Made by a program: the position numbers and the translations under genes
DNA from: Bacteroidota bacterium
GTDB lineage: Bacteria; Bacteroidota; Bacteroidia; Palsa-948
NCBI GenBank assembly: GCA_023251675.1
Contig: JAHEYJ010000021.1
Coordinates: forward strand, 1-32,986
Reading direction: 5' to 3'
Length of the DNA stretch: 32,986 nt
Notes under the pieces: model-generated
The model's input: only the letters and a program-made list of their open reading frames with translations
The model's database searches: none
What the model was told of the DNA's origin: nothing
Part shown: positions 25,172 through 31,555 of the stretch, one piece after another
Position numbering within the stretch: the stretch's first letter is position 1
How the letters are laid out: the number at the start of each line of letters is the position of its first letter

Positions 25172-25320
25172 AAAACTCAACTCTCAAAAAACAAAACACA
25201 AGCAATAGCCAAGCACCAAAATTAAAATGACCAAAACAAAGCTAAGCCTATTCTTTTGGAATTTTGAATTTGAGATTTGTTATGTGTTTGCCATTTGATA
25301 TTTGTGTTTTGAGATTTCAG
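25172..25320. repeat. Inverted A-rich / T-rich heptamer arrays between gldA and metK
   Basis: The 306-bp gap holds no gene. Its left part (about 25172-25240) is a run of A-rich words such as CTCAAAA, AACAAAA, CACAAGC, AAGCACC, CAAAACA. The right part (25258-25320) reads, in heptamers, GAATTTT, GAATTTG, AGATTTG, TTATGTG, TTTGCCA, TTTGATA, TTTGTGT, TTTGAGA. CTCAAAA...ACACAA on the left is complementary to TTGTGTTTTGAG on the right. The words are more degenerate than in the other arrays, but the 7-bp phase holds over eight units. Confidence 0.6.
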
Positions 25321-25402
25321 ATATACCCTAAAACCATAGTGAGAGTTTGATTTCAAAGCAAGACTGCCGAAGGATGTGAATGCAGCGTATTGGCTGGGGC
25401 CT

Positions 25403-26308
25403 TTATCCAGCAAGTTCCTTAAATATATCCTCCAGTTTCTGTTCTTCTTTCCGGATGGTAAGCACTGCCAGATGATTCTGAACGGCAAAATTGAAAATAT
25501 CCGTGCGAATGTCTTTTCCGGGAGCACAAGTGATCTCCCACGTATTTCCGGAACTGTTCTTTGCATCCTGAACGCCAACGATTGAGGTAAGTGCAGAACG
25601 GGAAGTCGCTTTATCGAATTCAACAACCACCATTGTTTTTCCGGAAGAATATTGTTTCAGTTCCTGTGTGGGTTTATCTGCTACAATAGATCCTTTGCTT
25701 ATAATAATTACACGGTCGCACATCGCTTCTACTTCCTGCATGATGTGCGTACTCAGCATCACCGTTTTTGCTTTTCCGATCTCTTTGATCACGTTCCGTA
25801 TCTCGGTCAGCTGGATCGGATCCAATCCGGAGGTGGGTTCGTCAAGGATCAGCACCTTTGGATCGTGGATCAGCGCCTGAGCAAGGCCAACGCGCTGTTT
25901 GTATCCTTTGGAAAGTGCACCGATCTTTTTCTTTTGTTCCACTTCAAGTCCGGTGATCTCGATGATCTCTTTCACGCGCGCGGAATTATTTTTTAGGTGA
26001 TGAAGTTCTGCCACGAACGAAAGATATTCCTTCACATACATATCATGATACAGCGGATTGCTTTCCGGCAGATAGCCGACATTTTTTCTGACATCAAGGC
26101 TTTGTTCGTTCACATCAAACCCGCAAACGCTCGCCGTGCCGGAGGTCTGCGGAAGAAAGCAGGTCAGGATCTTCATCGTAGTGGATTTTCCCGCTCCGTT
26201 CGGACCGAGGAATCCTACTACTTCGCCTGAATTCACCTCAAATGAAATATCGTTCAGCGCTTTCTGCTTCCCGTAGATTTTGGTCAGGTTCTGTACTTTG
26301 ATCGACAT
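25403..26308 (-). CDS. gldA: ABC transporter ATP-binding protein, GldA type
   Basis: 301 residues. Walker A is FLGPNGAGKSTTMKIL, the signature ALSKGYKQRVGLAQALIHDP, Walker B KVLILDEPTSGLDP, and the switch His MLSTHIM. The regulatory C-terminal third (SSGKTMVVVEFDKATSRSALTSI...FNFAVQNHLAVLTIRKEEQKLEDIFKELAG) matches the gliding-motility GldA subgroup. In Flavobacterium GldA works with the permease GldF and the lipoprotein GldG. Neither is adjacent here, so the partner must be elsewhere, or this is a general ABC-2 exporter ATPase. Downstream is the heptamer-array gap and then metK. Confidence 0.8.
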   Translation of the reverse strand: MSIKVQNLTKIYGKQKALNDISFEVNSGEVVGFLGPNGAGKSTTMKILTCFLPQTSGTASVCGFDVNEQSLDVRKNVGYLPESNPLYHDMYVKEYLSFVAELHHLKNNSARVKEIIEITGLEVEQKKKIGALSKGYKQRVGLAQALIHDPKVLILDEPTSGLDPIQLTEIRNVIKEIGKAKTVMLSTHIMQEVEAMCDRVIIISKGSIVADKPTQELKQYSSGKTMVVVEFDKATSRSALTSIVGVQDAKNSSGNTWEITCAPGKDIRTDIFNFAVQNHLAVLTIRKEEQKLEDIFKELAG

Positions 26309-26316
26309 ATTACGAT

Positions 26317-26386
26317 GCTAATATACAAATGAATACTTAGCTGCTAATTAGCGAAATACCAATATACAAATACGTGCTAATGATAC
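26317..26386. repeat. Degenerate word array upstream of gldA (GCTAATA-TACAAAT family)
   Basis: GCTAATA-TACAAAT at 26317-26330 and ACCAATA-TACAAAT at 26358-26371, with GCTAATTAGC between and GTGCTAAT after. Related words (CTTATTA, GCATTAA, GCTATTA) occur in the other half of the divergent gap (26541-26582), in roughly inverted orientation, on the far side of the 26395-26520 element. Confidence 0.5.
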
Positions 26387-26394
26387 TACAAGGC

Positions 26395-26520
26395 ATCTCA
26401 AAAATAAGATCGAATATAAAAATTGCCACAAAGACGCTAAGACACGAAGAAAGCACCAAGAAAACCAACTTCGTGAACCTTTGTGCCTTTGAGTCTTAGT
26501 GGCGAAGGTATTTTTGAGAT
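26395..26520. repeat. 126-bp element with 12-bp perfect terminal inverted repeats and CTTNGTGN/NCACNAAG octamers
   Basis: The ends ATCTCAAAAATA (26395-26406) and TATTTTTGAGAT (26509-26520) are perfect reverse complements. The left inside carries CCACAAAG, ACGCTAAG, ACACGAAG; the right inside carries CTTTGTGC, CTTTGAGT, CTTAGTGG. The period is 8 bp and the halves are complementary. It lies in the divergent gldA/rsgA gap. The same octamer words occur at 28090-28173. Confidence 0.75.
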
Positions 26521-26564
26521 AGCTTCTAATGAATAGTGATCGCTTATTAGCATTAAAGCATTAA

Positions 26565-26593
26565 TTGGCATTCCGCTATTACGAATAACTTTG
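26565..26593 (+). promoter_or_regulatory. Promoter for rsgA, leaderless type
   Basis: TTG (26565-26567), an 18-bp spacer, then TAACTTTG (26586-26593), a full -33/-7 pair of the Bacteroidota type. The GTG start is 4 bp beyond, so the mRNA would have no leader. The -33 part lies in the GCATTAA word array. Confidence 0.55.
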
Positions 26594-26597
26594 TACT

Positions 26598-27539
26598 GTG
26601 AAAGGAATTGTAATAAAATCAACCGGCAATTGGTATGCTGTGCGGACAGACGAAGGGAAAATAATTAATTGCCGTATCAAAGGCCGGCTGCGCATCGACG
26701 GATACAAAAGCACTAACCCGATCGCAGTGGGCGACAGGGTTTCTATTGCTTTGGAAGGAGACGGTAACGGTGTGATCGGAGCAGCGGAGAAGCGGAAGAA
26801 CTGCATCATCCGGAAATCAAAGAACCTCAGCAAGCAATCCCATATCCTGGCAACGAATGTTGATCAGGCCATGCTGGTTGTGACCCTCGCCGTTCCGAAA
26901 ACTTCTTTTGGTTTTATCGATCGGTTTCTTGCAACAGCGGAGGCATATAGGATCCCGGCCATACTTATTTTTAACAAAGCGGATATTTTTGAGAGCGATC
27001 CGATGATGAAAGAGGATCTTATGAATGTGATGTCTATTTATGAAAAGATAGGATACCGCTGCATCAGTGTCAGCTCGACGGCTATGAGCAAGGAAATAAA
27101 AAAAGAACTTACGGAGCTTCTGAGGGATAAGATCACGTTGCTTTCCGGGCATTCGGGCGTGGGCAAATCAACTTTCATCAATGCCATTGAACCTTCACTT
27201 GATCTGAAGACACAGAACATTTCAGATACCCATAGTAAAGGGATGCATACCACTACGTTTACTGAAATGCATCCGCTGAGTTTCGGAGGATATATCATTG
27301 ACACGCCGGGGATCAAGGAGTTCAGTGTGATCAACATGGACAAATATGAAATATCACATTTCTTTCCGGAAATATTTAAGAAGGCGGGTGATTGTAAGTT
27401 TCATACCTGCCTTCACCTCAACGAACCGAAATGCGCTGTCATTGAAGCGGTGAAGAATAATGAGATCACGCTTTCGCGCTATCATTCCTATTTGAGTATT
27501 ATGAATGGGGAAGAAGTGATAAAGGAATACAATGATTAA
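26598..27539 (+). CDS. rsgA: Ribosome small-subunit-dependent GTPase RsgA
   Basis: 313 residues from a GTG start (translated MKGIVIKSTGNWYAVRTDEG). It helps late maturation of the 30S subunit. There is an N-terminal OB-fold (to about 75), then a circularly permuted GTPase domain with motifs in the diagnostic order: FNKADIF (G4), SSTAMS (G5), LLSGHSGVGKSTFIN (G1), THTTTFTEMH-like switch (G2) and DTPGIKEF (G3). The C-terminal zinc finger has Cys and His in GDCKFHTCLHLNEPKCAV. The gene is complete. A TAACTTTG box ends 4 bp upstream of the GTG, indicating a leaderless message. Confidence 0.96.
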   Translation: MKGIVIKSTGNWYAVRTDEGKIINCRIKGRLRIDGYKSTNPIAVGDRVSIALEGDGNGVIGAAEKRKNCIIRKSKNLSKQSHILATNVDQAMLVVTLAVPKTSFGFIDRFLATAEAYRIPAILIFNKADIFESDPMMKEDLMNVMSIYEKIGYRCISVSSTAMSKEIKKELTELLRDKITLLSGHSGVGKSTFINAIEPSLDLKTQNISDTHSKGMHTTTFTEMHPLSFGGYIIDTPGIKEFSVINMDKYEISHFFPEIFKKAGDCKFHTCLHLNEPKCAVIEAVKNNEITLSRYHSYLSIMNGEEVIKEYND

Positions 27540-27600
27540 GTCAAAAGTGCAGCAAGTCATAAGTCATCCCGCAGAAATGCGAGATGCATTGTGACTTAAC
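27538..27600. repeat. AAGTCAA/AAGTCAT word array between rsgA and dtd
   Basis: It starts inside the rsgA stop codon (TAAGTCA) and runs AAGTCAA, AAGTGCA, GCAAGTCAT, AAGTCAT, then GCAGAAATGCGAGATGCAT and the inverse words ATTGTGA and CTTA. TAAGTCA and TGACTTA can pair. Same word family as the AGTCAAA array at 6469. Confidence 0.6.
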
Positions 27601-27613
27601 AATTTGTGATTTT

Positions 27614-28018
27614 ATGAGAGCAGTAATTCAACGGGTAAAACAGGCAAGCGTTACGATTGATGGAAAAATAAAATCATCCGTCAAAGAAGGGTTGCTTGTC
27701 TTTTTTGGAATTGAAGAAGCAGATGATGAAGATGGTATTTTATGGCTGTCCGGAAAAATTTCCAACCTGCGAATATTTAATGATGAAAACGGAATAATGA
27801 ATTTGTCCGTAAAAGAAATTGGCGGTGAAATACTGGTCGTTTCTCAATTTACGCTTCACGCTTCAACTAAAAAAGGAAACCGCCCTTCTTACATCAAAGC
27901 AGCAAAGCCGGAAATAGCAATTCCGCTTTATGAAAGATTTATTGAGCGAATGAAAATCGATTTCGGAAAAAACATCCAGACCGGTTCGTTTGGCGCTGAC
28001 ATGAAAGTGAACTTTTGA
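27614..28018 (+). CDS. dtd: D-aminoacyl-tRNA deacylase, frameshifted just before the C-terminal motif
   Basis: As read, 134 residues from MRAVIQRVKQASVTIDG. The enzyme hydrolyses D-amino acids (and glycine) mischarged on tRNA. The SQFT motif (VVSQFTLHASTKKGNRPSYIKAA) is present. The frame ends at MKVNF-stop, about 15 residues short of the usual 150. In the -1 frame the next codons read LLNDGPVTIIIDTKQRE-stop, exactly the missing family tail with the Gly-cisPro motif. Either one base was lost around 28010-28013 in the organism or in assembly, or the ribosome shifts back one base at AAC-TTT-TGA, which would give MKVNF-LNDGPVT. Without the tail the protein should be inactive. The start at 27614 is preferred over an upstream ATG at 27584 that lies in the repeat. 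Confidence 0.9.
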   Translation: MRAVIQRVKQASVTIDGKIKSSVKEGLLVFFGIEEADDEDGILWLSGKISNLRIFNDENGIMNLSVKEIGGEILVVSQFTLHASTKKGNRPSYIKAAKPEIAIPLYERFIERMKIDFGKNIQTGSFGADMKVNF

Positions 28019-28065
28019 ATGATGGTCCTGTAACTATTATTATTGACACGAAACAAAGGGAATAG
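28012..28065 (+). other. Out-of-frame C-terminal tail of dtd
   Basis: Codons from 28012 read LLNDGPVTIIIDTKQRE and a TAG at 28063-28065. Joined to the upstream frame this gives a protein of about 150 residues, the normal DTD length. The NDGPVT motif is the family's essential C-terminal signature. Confidence 0.85.
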
Positions 28066-28089
28066 AAGTGGACGCACTACAAATTTCTG

Positions 28090-28173
28090 CCTTAGTGCTT
28101 CTTAGTGTACTTCGTGTCTTAGTGGTAGATTTTTTTCACCACTAAGGCACTAAGGGCACAAAGTTTCACTAAG
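28090..28173. repeat. Hairpin of CTTAGTG/CACTAAG octamers between convergent genes
   Basis: Left words CTTAGTGC, CTTAGTGT, CTTCGTGT, CTTAGTGG; right words CCACTAAG, GCACTAAG, GCACAAAG, CACTAAG. The inner stem CTTAGTGGT (28118-28126) / ACCACTAAG (28138-28146) is perfect over 9 bp around a T-rich loop. It sits between dtd and the minus-strand hydrolase and could stop transcription both ways. Same family as 26395-26520. Confidence 0.75.
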
Positions 28174-28263
28174 AATACAATACATACCACTTTTGAGAAG
28201 TGGATTTTTGTCGCACGGTTGCAGGATGATTGTATGAATAGAATGACATATCCCTCTGCCTTC

Positions 28264-29010
28264 TCACTTCACCTGTTTCATGAACATCATGATCGCAAAC
28301 CAATATTCGTGATAGCCGGGATTATCTTTCCACAGGCAGGACGAGCCGTGTTTTCCTTTGGATGATGGAACAAACTGGCTTTTCACTTTTGATTTCACAT
28401 CGCCGATGAGCGTGCTTACATCCTGCGCTTCGTCTTTTGCAGAAGTAACAAAAATCGGAACAGTAAGATTGGAGATGGCCTCTTTTAGTTTAAGTTTTGT
28501 TCCAAAGTATTCACCCGGGCTGAACGCCATTACTGTACTTACTTTTTTATTTGTTGTTGCGATTTTCAGGGCAAGGGAAGCGGAGTAGGAACTTCCGATC
28601 AGGAAAACTTTCTTTCCGCTTTTGGAATACGCGTAATCAATGGCAGCGATGATATCTTTTTCAGCATCCAGGTATGTAGTAGGTTTCTTTTTTTTAGCTG
28701 CATCGAGCGCCGTTTCATTCTTCACGCCGTTCACTTCGCCTCCGGAACGCGCATCGATGGCAAGGCAATTATATCCGAGGTGGCAGAACTTGGAAGCAGT
28801 CTCTGCATATTCTCCCCGGCTGTATCCGGCCTGGTGGCACAGAACCATATACGGAAGCGAATCATTCACAAAATAGAGATCGGCGGTGATGACCACACCA
28901 TCCGAAGAGGGAAACGAGATCTTCTCAACAGGTTTGGAATTGATTTGAAGATCGAAATGAAAAAAGGTAAAAGTGAACGATAAAAATGCAGCTGAGAATA
29001 ATTTGATCAT
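28264..29010 (-). CDS. Alpha/beta hydrolase, exported, dienelactone-hydrolase-like
   Basis: 248 residues. MIKLFSAAFLSFTFTFFHFDLQINS is a probable signal peptide. The domain begins ISFPSSDGVVITADLYFVNDSLPYMVLCHQAGYSRGEY (oxyanion loop). The nucleophile elbow is LIGSSYSASLA (Ser near 138), the acid FVTSAKDEAQD (near 193) and the His GKHGSS (near 220). The triad looks complete. Substrate is unknown; the AYSKSGKKVFLIGSSYSA region resembles dienelactone-type hydrolases. The gene starts 39 bp after the stop of the glycosyltransferase gene on the same strand. Confidence 0.85.
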   Translation of the reverse strand: MIKLFSAAFLSFTFTFFHFDLQINSKPVEKISFPSSDGVVITADLYFVNDSLPYMVLCHQAGYSRGEYAETASKFCHLGYNCLAIDARSGGEVNGVKNETALDAAKKKKPTTYLDAEKDIIAAIDYAYSKSGKKVFLIGSSYSASLALKIATTNKKVSTVMAFSPGEYFGTKLKLKEAISNLTVPIFVTSAKDEAQDVSTLIGDVKSKVKSQFVPSSKGKHGSSCLWKDNPGYHEYWFAIMMFMKQVK

Positions 29011-29049
29011 GTAGAGGTTATGACGAAACTAAGATAAAAAATGTTTTCA

Positions 29050-30243
29050 TTAGAGATGGTTCTTTAATGCCGAATAAACCTCTTCTACGGTGATGGATTG
29101 CATGCAAACATTGTTATTACAGGAAGAGAACCGGTGATTAAAAACATTCACGCATGGACTGCAGGCCAGTTCCTTCCATATCACAAGGGCGTTTGGAGAA
29201 ATGGGGCCGAATAACTTTGGCGTTTCGGGACCGAAAAGGATCACGGTTTTTATGGAAGTAAGCGTTGAAAAATGGCCGGGGCCGCTGTCGTTGGTGATAA
29301 GCATATCGGCAAGCGTGTAAAGCGTAAGCAATTCCCGTAACGTTGTTTTCCCCGCAAATGAAACGGCCCGTGATGTTCCGATCTTCGTGCAGATAGTTTC
29401 AGCATCTTTTTGTTCGGACGGTGCGCCGGAAATGATAACGCATGCATTTTCATTTTCCGATATTATTTTTTTTCCAAGCGCAATGAATTTTTCGGATTCC
29501 CATTTCCGCAAGGGAAGCAAGTCGCTTGCATTTGGATTTAAGATGACAATTTTCTTTTTCTCATTTCCAAAAGCCGCAGTGATCTTTTCATTCATTTCTT
29601 TTTTCTCACGATCAGAAGGGATAAAAGCAGGAAGAACTGATTTGAACCCGCTGCATGGAACTTTCATCATCGGAACATCTGCTGGATTTTGCAAAGTTGC
29701 TTCCACGAGCATGGAATAAAAAACCGAAGTATGCAAATACGGATTGTACTGGATCCGGTGTGTCATCAGGTTCCCCCGGTTCGGCAGTTCACTGGAAAAA
29801 CGGTGAAGCCCCACCCGGGTTGAAGCGCCGGTGAGGAATGAAAAAATGGCAGAAGCGCGGGAAAAGAATTCCATATCGATCACCGCATCAATTTTATTCT
29901 TTCGGATCGTTCGCAATGCGGCAAAGGAATCGAAAAGAAAACTGAAAAGCGATCTGTCGCTGAGCGTAATGATATTTTCAGGCGGAATAACATCAAGAAT
30001 ATCCAGGATCGGACGGTTATTTTTGAAAACACAGAAATAAACATTTTCTTTTCCAACCAATTCGGTTGCGCGTTTAATGGCGCTGAAAGCAAGAACGGTT
30101 GCGCCCTGTTCAATAAATTTAAGGAAGACGATCTTCTTGGGTCTTGTTTCTTTAGCAGGAAAAGAAACCCGGAATAAGGTGAGAAGAAAACATAGGGGTT
30201 TCCCGATCCAGTAATCGATCAGCCTGATAGTATTCGGGTTCAT
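29050..30243 (-). CDS. Glycosyltransferase family 9 (heptosyltransferase-like)
   Basis: 397 residues in two Rossmann domains (GT-B). The N-terminal half starts after a hydrophobic stretch with KKIVFLKFIEQGATVLAFSAIKRA. The C-terminal donor site shows IVILNPNASDLLPLRKWESEKFIALGKKI and the family hallmark LITNDSGPGHFSTLTSIKTVILFGPETP (near 313-340). A Cys-rich end (CSPCVNVFNHRFSSCNNNVCMQSIT) matches the usual GT9 tail that binds a structural element. It probably adds a sugar to a lipopolysaccharide or similar surface glycan. The usual RGDxLLxTP opening is replaced by FIEQGATVLA, so acceptor specificity is uncertain. Confidence 0.88.
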   Translation of the reverse strand: MNPNTIRLIDYWIGKPLCFLLTLFRVSFPAKETRPKKIVFLKFIEQGATVLAFSAIKRATELVGKENVYFCVFKNNRPILDILDVIPPENIITLSDRSLFSFLFDSFAALRTIRKNKIDAVIDMEFFSRASAIFSFLTGASTRVGLHRFSSELPNRGNLMTHRIQYNPYLHTSVFYSMLVEATLQNPADVPMMKVPCSGFKSVLPAFIPSDREKKEMNEKITAAFGNEKKKIVILNPNASDLLPLRKWESEKFIALGKKIISENENACVIISGAPSEQKDAETICTKIGTSRAVSFAGKTTLRELLTLYTLADMLITNDSGPGHFSTLTSIKTVILFGPETPKLFGPISPNALVIWKELACSPCVNVFNHRFSSCNNNVCMQSITVEEVYSALKNHL

Positions 30244-30291
30244 TTGGATTTTGCGTGCAAGTTACTCAGAAGGAGTCCTTCGGACCTATTT

Positions 30292-31455
30292 TTATTTCAG
30301 TGGCTGAGCAAACGTTTGCACGTCTTTAGCCGAAATTGTTTTATCTCCAAGTATAATAAGCCGCTCCACCACGTTTCGCAGTTCGCGGATGTTGCCGGTC
30401 CAGTTTATTTTCTGAAGTTCTTTCAATGAGTCTTTAGAGAAGACTTTGACCGTCATCCGCTGTTCGTCGCATATCTGCTTTGAAAAATGTTCCACCAAAA
30501 TTGGAATATCATCCTTTCGTTCATTCAGCGACGGAACCCGAATGAGAATGACGCTGAGCCGGTGATACAGATCTTCCCTGAAGTTGCCTTTGGAAATTTC
30601 TTTCTGCAGGTCTTTATTGGTAGCCGCCAGCACCCGCACATTCACTTTTACTTCTTTCTCGCTTCCAACCCGTGTGATCTTATTTTCCTGCAGCGCGCGC
30701 AGCACTTTCGCCTGGGCGGATAAGCTCATGTCGCCGATCTCATCCAGAAAAATAGTTCCGCCTTCGGCCAGTTCGAATTTTCCTTTTCGCTGCGCGACTG
30801 CCGATGTGAAAGCGCCTTTTTCATGTCCGAACAGTTCGCTTTCGATCAGCTCGCTCGGTATGGCAGCGCAGTTCACTTCAATGAAATTATTTCCGGAGCG
30901 GTTGCTTTTCTCGTGAACCCACCGGGCCACTAGTTCTTTCCCGGTTCCGTTCTCGCCGGTGATGAGTACACGCGCATCGGTAGGCGCTACTTTCTCGATC
31001 ATCTCCTGTACCTTCTGAATGCTTTCCGATTCGCCGATCATCTCATAGGTCTTCGAGATCTTTTTCTTCAGCACTTTATTTTCTGAAACAATACTGGTCT
31101 TATCCATCGCGTTGCGAATGGTCACCAGCAGCCGGTTCAGGTCCAGCGGTTTGGCAATGAAATCAAACGCGCCTTTCTTCACCGACTCAACAGCAGTTTC
31201 GATCGTACCGTGCCCGGAAATCATTACGATGGGCGTATCGGGTTTTGATTTTTGTATCCGGTCGAGGGCCTCAATGCCATCTACCTTTGGCATTTTAATA
31301 TCGCAGAGAATGATGTCGTAATTTTCTTTTTCCGCCATGGAAACGCCTTCCGCTCCGTCCGCCGCTTCGTCTACTTTGAAGTTCTCATACTCCAGGATCT
31401 CCCGCAGCGTTTTGCGGATGCTTTTCTCATCGTCGATGACTAATATCTTCGGCAT
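30292..31455 (-). CDS. NtrC-type response regulator lacking a DNA-binding domain
   Basis: 387 residues. The receiver domain (1-120) has the acidic pair DDE at 8-10, phospho-acceptor Asp52 in LCDIKMPKVDG and Lys102 in FIAKPLDL. The AAA+ sigma-54-activation domain (about 140-372) has Walker A GENGTGKE (167-174), GAFTSA (214-219) in place of the usual GAFTGA, Walker B GGTIFLDE (232-239) and the NWTGNIRELRNVVERL sensor helix. The protein ends 15 residues later (SAKDVQTFAQPLK), so there is no Fis-type helix-turn-helix. The next gene starts 48 bp on, leaving no room for a lost domain. It must act without its own operator site or through a partner. No histidine kinase gene is adjacent. Confidence 0.92.
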   Translation of the reverse strand: MPKILVIDDEKSIRKTLREILEYENFKVDEAADGAEGVSMAEKENYDIILCDIKMPKVDGIEALDRIQKSKPDTPIVMISGHGTIETAVESVKKGAFDFIAKPLDLNRLLVTIRNAMDKTSIVSENKVLKKKISKTYEMIGESESIQKVQEMIEKVAPTDARVLITGENGTGKELVARWVHEKSNRSGNNFIEVNCAAIPSELIESELFGHEKGAFTSAVAQRKGKFELAEGGTIFLDEIGDMSLSAQAKVLRALQENKITRVGSEKEVKVNVRVLAATNKDLQKEISKGNFREDLYHRLSVILIRVPSLNERKDDIPILVEHFSKQICDEQRMTVKVFSKDSLKELQKINWTGNIRELRNVVERLIILGDKTISAKDVQTFAQPLK

Positions 31456-31462
31456 GGGTTTA

Positions 31463-31495
31463 CTAATTACGAATTAAAAGCGAATTTACGAATAA
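31463..31495. repeat. CGAATTA word array upstream of the response regulator
   Basis: CTAATTA, CGAATTA, AAAG, CGAATTTA, CGAATAA. Same words as the arms of the 7151-7251 inverted repeat and close to those at 15177. It begins 7 bp before the start codon (31455), so it forms most of the leader. Confidence 0.65.
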
Positions 31496-31555
31496 CGGGC
31501 AATTGAAATTTATTATATCGGGATAATTATCGAATTCAATAATTTTTTTTGCTGA

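Noticed and set aside
25222-25626. 134-codon open frame on the minus strand, overlapping the 3' end of gldA
   Set aside because: It overlaps gldA in another frame and runs into the word-array gap; it shows no recognisable domain.
30244-30291. Loss of a C-terminal DNA-binding domain of the response regulator by frameshift
   Set aside because: Only 48 bp separate its stop from the next gene, too short to hold a Fis domain remnant.
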